A DNA stretch of 64,000 bases, taken from Geodermatophilus sp. TF02-6 (lineage in GTDB: Bacteria > Actinomycetota > Actinomycetes > Mycobacteriales > Geodermatophilaceae). Positions within the stretch are counted from its first letter, which is position 1, and every line of letters begins with the position of its first letter. The position numbers and the translations under genes were made by a program. Location of the stretch: assembly GCF_003319115.1 (NCBI RefSeq), contig NZ_QOHF01000002.1:186001-250000 (forward strand). The letters are read 5' to 3'. This document shows positions 56,649 to 64,000 of the stretch, piece by piece. Under the pieces are notes generated by a model. That model searched no databases, had not been told where the DNA came from, and was given only the letters and a program-made list of their open reading frames with translations.

Positions 56649-58433
56649 TCAGCGGACGCCGGCGGTCGCCAGGTCGTAGCTGCTGTAGGCCGTCATCACC
56701 ACGCCGTTGCGCAGCCGCTGCCCGGCCATCAGCTGCACCCGCGTCTCGGCCAGCGGTACGTACGCCCCGGTCGCGACGGCCGCCGTCGCGACCTCCCGCC
56801 AGGCGGCGCGGGCGGTACCCGGGTCGCCGGCGGCCCGCGCGGTGTCGATGAGGGCGTCGATGGCGGGGTCGGTCAGCCGGGCGAAGTTGGTGTTGCCGAC
56901 GAGGCTGACCGACCGGCCGTCGACCAGCGGGACGAGGAACGACCCGGGGGTCGGGACGTCGGCGGTCCAGGTGGCCAGCACGATGCCGATCCCGTTGGCC
57001 CGGACCGTGTCCGGGTTGCCCACCTCGGTGGCGTAGAAGCTGGGCGCGTCGAGCGGCCGGACCTCGGCCTGGATGCCGACCCCGGCCAGCTCGGCGGCGA
57101 CCTCCTCGCCGACGGCCACGCTGGTCGCGGCGTCGGGCACGGCGAGCACGGTGCCGAACCCGTCCGGCCGGCCGCACGCGGCCAGCGACTCCCGCGCGGC
57201 GTCGGGGTCGGGGCCGGGGTCGGGGTCCTCGGGGCCGCCGTCGAGTCCCTGCGGCCACAGCTGCGAGGTGCGCGCGGCCTCCTGCGGACCGCCCAGCTGC
57301 TCCTGCACGGCCGCCCGGTCGACCGCCGCGGCGACCGCGGCCCGGCAGTGCGCGTCGTCGAACGGCGCCACGTCGGTCGGCAGCGCCAGCAGCCGGACCA
57401 CGTTGCTGGGGACCTCGTCCACCCGGTCGGCGAGGGGGACCTCCCCGCCGGCCTCCTCCACCACCCGGGCGGTCGTGGGGGCCTGCACCCCGGTGCCCGA
57501 GACGTCGACGTCCGCCGAGCCGGCCAGCAGCGCCTGGTCGCGCTCCACCCCGGTCAGCCCGGTGCGGACGACGACCCGGTCGGGCAGCGCGGTGCGCACG
57601 TCGTCGGTGGCCGGATCCCACTGCGGGTTGCGGTCGAGCACGATGCCGGTCACCGCGTCGACCGAGGTGACCGCGTACGGGCCCGAGGAGACCGGGTCGC
57701 GGCCGTAGTCGGCGCCGATGTCGTCCTCGACCGGCACCGGGCTGCTCGACGGCAGCGCCATGACGAACGGGAAGTCCGGCTGCGGCGTGCGCAGCCGGAA
57801 GGTGACGGTGCGGTCGTCGGGGATCTCGATGGCGGCCAGGCCCAGCCTGTCGGGCGACTCGTCCTGGTACGGACCGGCGTAGGGGTCGGCCGGGTCGTCG
57901 AGCAGCTCCACCACGTGGGTCGGGCCGCCGACCACCACGTCGGATGCGAAGGAGCGCTCGATGCCGTACTTGACGTCGCGGGAGGTGATCGGCCGGCCGT
58001 TCTCGAACCGGGCGCCCTCGCGCAGGGTGAAGGTCCAGGTGCTGCCGCCGTCCGGGGTGGTGCCCAGGTCGGTGGCCAGGTCGGGCACCAGCTCGTCGGT
58101 GCGGCCGGGTTCGGTCGAGTACGTCACCAGGGTCCGGGTGTAGAGCCGCATGAGGTTCCACACGCCGGGCAGGTAGGAGCGCTGGGGGTCGAGGCTGTCG
58201 ACCTCGCCGGTGACCACCCGCAGCGTCCCGCCGGGAGCGTCGGACGGCGCCCGGACCCCGGTCAGCCCGGTGTCCGGGCCGCCGCCCTGGACGGGGACGC
58301 CGGCGCCGGCGTCCCCCGTGCCCCCGCACCCGACGGCGAGGCCGGCGACGAGGAGGACGGCGAGGACGGCGCCGAGCACCCGGCCCCGGGCGCCGCCGGC
58401 CCCGGCCGGGCCCCGCTCCAGCGTGCTGTCCAC
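56649..58433 (-). CDS. Lipoprotein substrate-binding protein, oligopeptide ABC family (SBP family 5)
   Basis: 594 residues from GTG 58433 (GGGGAG 6 nt upstream). A lipoprotein signal ends at Cys near 33 (LAVLLVAGLAVGCGG), so it is anchored outside the membrane. SBP_bac_5 features: PGGTLRVVTGEVDSLDP, YTRTLVTYS, WTFTLREGARFENGRPITS, DVKYGIERSF. No permease or ATPase genes are nearby, so its transporter lies elsewhere. It follows tpi by 31 nt, probably co-transcribed. Ligand unknown. Confidence 0.9.
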   Translation of the reverse strand: MDSTLERGPAGAGGARGRVLGAVLAVLLVAGLAVGCGGTGDAGAGVPVQGGGPDTGLTGVRAPSDAPGGTLRVVTGEVDSLDPQRSYLPGVWNLMRLYTRTLVTYSTEPGRTDELVPDLATDLGTTPDGGSTWTFTLREGARFENGRPITSRDVKYGIERSFASDVVVGGPTHVVELLDDPADPYAGPYQDESPDRLGLAAIEIPDDRTVTFRLRTPQPDFPFVMALPSSSPVPVEDDIGADYGRDPVSSGPYAVTSVDAVTGIVLDRNPQWDPATDDVRTALPDRVVVRTGLTGVERDQALLAGSADVDVSGTGVQAPTTARVVEEAGGEVPLADRVDEVPSNVVRLLALPTDVAPFDDAHCRAAVAAAVDRAAVQEQLGGPQEAARTSQLWPQGLDGGPEDPDPGPDPDAARESLAACGRPDGFGTVLAVPDAATSVAVGEEVAAELAGVGIQAEVRPLDAPSFYATEVGNPDTVRANGIGIVLATWTADVPTPGSFLVPLVDGRSVSLVGNTNFARLTDPAIDALIDTARAAGDPGTARAAWREVATAAVATGAYVPLAETRVQLMAGQRLRNGVVMTAYSSYDLATAGVR

Positions 58434-58464
58434 CCACCGCTCCCCGCCTGGCCGGCGGCGGCGG

Positions 58465-61811
<3,347 letters not shown>

Positions 61812-62792
61812 CTACTGGGCGAGCATGTCCTCGGTGACGACGGACTCGGTGTCGGGGATGCCGAGGTCCTTGGCCCGCTTGTCGGCCATCGCCAGCAGCC
61901 GGCGGATGCGGCCGGCGACGGCGTCCTTGGTCATCGGCGGGTCGGCCCGCTGGCCGAGCTCCTCCAGCGACGCCTGACCGTGCTCGAGCCGCAGCCGGCC
62001 GGCGACCAGCAGGTGCTCGGGGGCGTCGCCGTCGAGGATCTCCAGCGCCCGCTCGACGCGGGCGCTGGCGGCCACCGCGGCGCGGGCGGAGCGGCGCAGG
62101 TTGGCGTCGTCGAAGTTGGCCAGCCGGTTGGCCGTGGCCCGGACCTCGCGGCGCATCCGCCGCTCCTCCCAGGCCATCACCGCGTCGTGGGCGCCCATGC
62201 GGGTCAGCAGCGCGCTGATCGCGTCGCCGTCCCGGACGACCACCCGGTCGGCGCCGCGGACCTCGCGGGCCTTGGCGGCGATGCCGAGCCGCCGGGCGGC
62301 GCCGACCAGCGCCATGGCGGCCTCGGGGCCGGGGCAGGTGACCTCCAGGGAGGAGGAGCGGCCCGGTTCGGTGAGCGACCCGTGCGCGAGGAAGGCCCCG
62401 CGCCAGGCGGCCTCGGCGTCGTTGAGGCTGCCCGAGACGACGGCGGGCGGCAGCCCGCGGACCGGACGGCCGCGCTGGTCGACCAGCCCGGTCTGGCGGG
62501 CCAGGCCCTCGCCGTGCTTGGCGATGCGGACCAGGTAGCGCACGCCGCGGCGGATGTTGCCGCCGGCCAGCACGCTCACCCCGCTGGTGTAGCCGTACAC
62601 CTCGCTGATGTCTCGACGGAGCCGGCGGGCGACGGAGCCGGTGTCGAGCTCGGCCTCGATGACCACGCGGCCACCGACGATGTGCAGGCCGCCGCTGAAC
62701 CGCAGCAGCGCGGTGACCTCCGCCTTGCGCTCAGAGGTCTTGCTGCACTCCACCCGAGACAGCTCGTCCTTGACCATGGCGGTCATCGCCAT
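61812..62792 (-). CDS. whiA: Sporulation/cell division regulator WhiA
   Basis: Homing-endonuclease-fold DNA-binding protein controlling division and differentiation genes with WhiB. ATG 62792 ([14 protein letters not shown]) is the conserved start; 326 residues. LAGLIDADG-like N-domain (RRAF-type [20 protein letters not shown]), [18 protein letters not shown], and a C-terminal HTH with [18 protein letters not shown] and [17 protein letters not shown]. Last gene of rapZ-yvcK-whiA. Confidence 0.96.
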   Translation of the reverse strand: MAMTAMVKDELSRVECSKTSERKAEVTALLRFSGGLHIVGGRVVIEAELDTGSVARRLRRDISEVYGYTSGVSVLAGGNIRRGVRYLVRIAKHGEGLARQTGLVDQRGRPVRGLPPAVVSGSLNDAEAAWRGAFLAHGSLTEPGRSSSLEVTCPGPEAAMALVGAARRLGIAAKAREVRGADRVVVRDGDAISALLTRMGAHDAVMAWEERRMRREVRATANRLANFDDANLRRSARAAVAASARVERALEILDGDAPEHLLVAGRLRLEHGQASLEELGQRADPPMTKDAVAGRIRRLLAMADKRAKDLGIPDTESVVTEDMLAQ

Positions 62793-62819
62793 GCCGTCCA
62801 CCCCCACGTCCCCCCGGGG

Positions 62820-63908
62820 TCACCAAGCCCCATGTGCGGCGTCTCCTTCTCCCCCTCGTACCGGTGCCGGTACCTGAGGTTGCGGTACCGGACTCCGGAT
62901 TTCCATGCCCTGTCGCACCCCGGCCGCCGACCGCAGGGCCGTCCCCAGAGCCGTGGCCAGGCGCACCGGGTCGTGGCGCGGCGCCCCCTCCCCCTCGGCC
63001 ACCGGGGTCAGGACCAGCTCGGCTCCGCACTCACGCACCGCAGACAGGAGACCACAGCGGTCAACCACCGAGTCGACATCGGCGATCACCGTGTGCAGCG
63101 CCACCCCGCCCAGGTGCGCCCGCAGGACCGCCAGGTGCTCCTCCGGCGAGAAGCCGTCGGTCTCCCCCGGCTGCGGCTCCAGGTTGAGGACGACGACCAC
63201 TCGGGCGCGGCTGGCCTCGAGGGCGGCGCGCAGCCGCGGGACCAGCAGGTGCGGCAGCACCGAGGTGTACCAGGAGCCCGGGCCGAGGGAGACGACGTCG
63301 GCGGCGGCGATGGCGTCGAGCACCGCCCGGCTCACCGGCGGGTCCGGCGGCGCGACGATGATGTCGCGCACCCGGCCGGGCGTGGTCGCGATCGCCACCT
63401 GCCCGCGGATGGTGCGGCTGCGCGCCGGGTCGTCGGGGTCGGTGCTGTCCACCCGGGCCACCAGGTCCAGCGGCACGTCGGCCATGGGCAGCACCCGGCC
63501 GCGGGCGCCGAGCAGCCGGCACAGGTCGTCCAGCGCGCGGACGGTGTCGCCGTCGTGCATCTCGACCAGCCCGGTGAGCACCAGGTTGCCCACCGGGTGG
63601 CCGGCGAGGACGCCGGTCCCGCCGAGCCGGTGCTGCAGCAGCGCGGCCACCTGCCGGGTACCGGGGTCGTCGCCGGCCAGGGCGGTCAGCGCCATCCGCA
63701 GGTCGCCGGGCGGCAGCACCGGCATCTCCCGGCGGATGCGGCCGGAGGAGCCGCCGTCGTCGGCGACGGTGACGACGGCGGTGAGGTCGGGGGTGATCCG
63801 CCGCCACGCGGCCAGGGCGGCGGCCAGCCCGTGGCCGCCGCCGAACGCCACGACGCGCAGTGGTCGGTCGAGCGCCGGACCCGCAGGCCCGGTGTCTCCG
63901 GCGGCCAC
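62820..63908 (-). CDS. yvcK: YvcK/CofD-like protein
   Basis: Gluconeogenesis-linked YvcK family protein with a CofD fold that binds UDP-sugars; 362 residues. GTG 63908 shares one base with the rapZ stop (TAGTG). Seen: VVAFGGGHGLAAALAAWR, VADDGGSSGRIRREM, PPGDLRMALTAL, GHPVGNLVLTGL, SLGPGSWYTSVLPHLL. The C-terminal ~35 residues are Pro/Gly-rich. Confidence 0.95.
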   Translation of the reverse strand: MAAGDTGPAGPALDRPLRVVAFGGGHGLAAALAAWRRITPDLTAVVTVADDGGSSGRIRREMPVLPPGDLRMALTALAGDDPGTRQVAALLQHRLGGTGVLAGHPVGNLVLTGLVEMHDGDTVRALDDLCRLLGARGRVLPMADVPLDLVARVDSTDPDDPARSRTIRGQVAIATTPGRVRDIIVAPPDPPVSRAVLDAIAAADVVSLGPGSWYTSVLPHLLVPRLRAALEASRARVVVVLNLEPQPGETDGFSPEEHLAVLRAHLGGVALHTVIADVDSVVDRCGLLSAVRECGAELVLTPVAEGEGAPRHDPVRLATALGTALRSAAGVRQGMEIRSPVPQPQVPAPVRGGEGDAAHGAW

Positions 63909-64000
63909 TACTCGCGGCCCAGGTCGCGGTGCTGGACGGCGGCGTCGACGCCGTCCGCCCGCAGTCGGCGGGCGAACTCCTCCGCGATCGCGACGCTGCG
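63908..64000 (-). CDS. rapZ: RapZ (YvcJ) RNase adapter/nucleotide-binding protein, C-terminal end only
   Basis: Only the last 30 codons are inside the window, ending [19 protein letters not shown] then [11 protein letters not shown] and TAG. This is the usual RapZ tail ([15 protein letters not shown] then HRDL). It precedes yvcK with a one-base overlap, the standard rapZ-yvcK-whiA order. Confidence 0.85.
   Translation of the reverse strand, partial: RSVAIAEEFARRLRADGVDAAVQHRDLGRE

Overview
This 64 kb window is a gene-dense, very GC-rich chromosomal segment from an actinobacterium. GTG starts are common, and many neighbouring genes overlap by 4 nt (GTGA or ATGA). Gene content and order match, from right to left, the M. 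tuberculosis interval Rv1421-Rv1488 (recalled from memory, not searched): rapZ-yvcK-whiA, gap-pgk-tpi, secG, tkt-tal-zwf-opcA-pgl, ctaB, ctaA, sufR-sufBDCSU-sufT, an ABC-F ATPase with a small HTH protein and echA12-like gene, acn, NlpC/P60, moxR-DUF58-VWA, fabG-inhA-hemH, Rv1486c-like, NfeD-SPFH. Inserted accessory genes and the overall flavour suggest Geodermatophilaceae or a close relative. That taxonomic guess is inference.

Layout. 1-5.0 kb: SPFH/NfeD membrane pair, a conserved unknown protein, ferrochelatase and the FAS-II reductases FabG and InhA-type FabI. 5.1-12.5 kb: an accessory catabolic island (acyl-CoA ligase, a frameshifted acyl-CoA dehydrogenase, Baeyer-Villiger monooxygenase, alpha/beta hydrolase, TetR regulator with a palindromic operator, quinone oxidoreductase), which looks like a ketone-to-ester-to-acid-to-beta-oxidation route. 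12.6-17.6 kb: MoxR/DUF58/VWA and a secreted peptidoglycan hydrolase. 17.6-28.5 kb: a second acyl-CoA ligase, sirtuin operon, aconitase, an atypical SDR, a CbiX/SirB-like protein, a VapBC-type toxin-antitoxin module and a broken sulfurtransferase gene. 28.5-36 kb: ABC exporter, enoyl-CoA hydratase-like, HTH, ABC-F and a large membrane protein. 36-43.2 kb: complete SUF Fe-S assembly operon under SufR. 43.3-48 kb: Clp ATPase and haem A synthesis (CtaA, CtaB). 48.4-55.5 kb: pentose phosphate operon. 55.8-64 kb: RbpA, SecG, a lipoprotein binding protein, lower glycolysis and the WhiA/YvcK/RapZ cluster.

The most unusual content is non-coding. A family of GC-rich hairpins starts with AAGGACC-like sequence almost directly after the stop codons of about a dozen genes, always in the sense of the upstream gene, with arms that change in compensating pairs between copies. 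Copies extend or alter proteins (SufR, a 134-aa protein, the N-terminus of the CbiX-like protein), supply an apparent ribosome binding site to pgl, and one splits a sulfurtransferase gene. A second hairpin type (GTCGTCC-TACC-GGACGAC) ends three other genes. In addition, short tandem duplications repeatedly span stop or start codons (fabG, fabI, the 1437 gene, NlpC, DUF58/VWA, acn/SDR, Rieske/sufC, tpi). In several cases a chain of overlapping stop-start signals is kept across the duplication.

No tRNA, rRNA, CRISPR array, transposase or prophage gene was seen.
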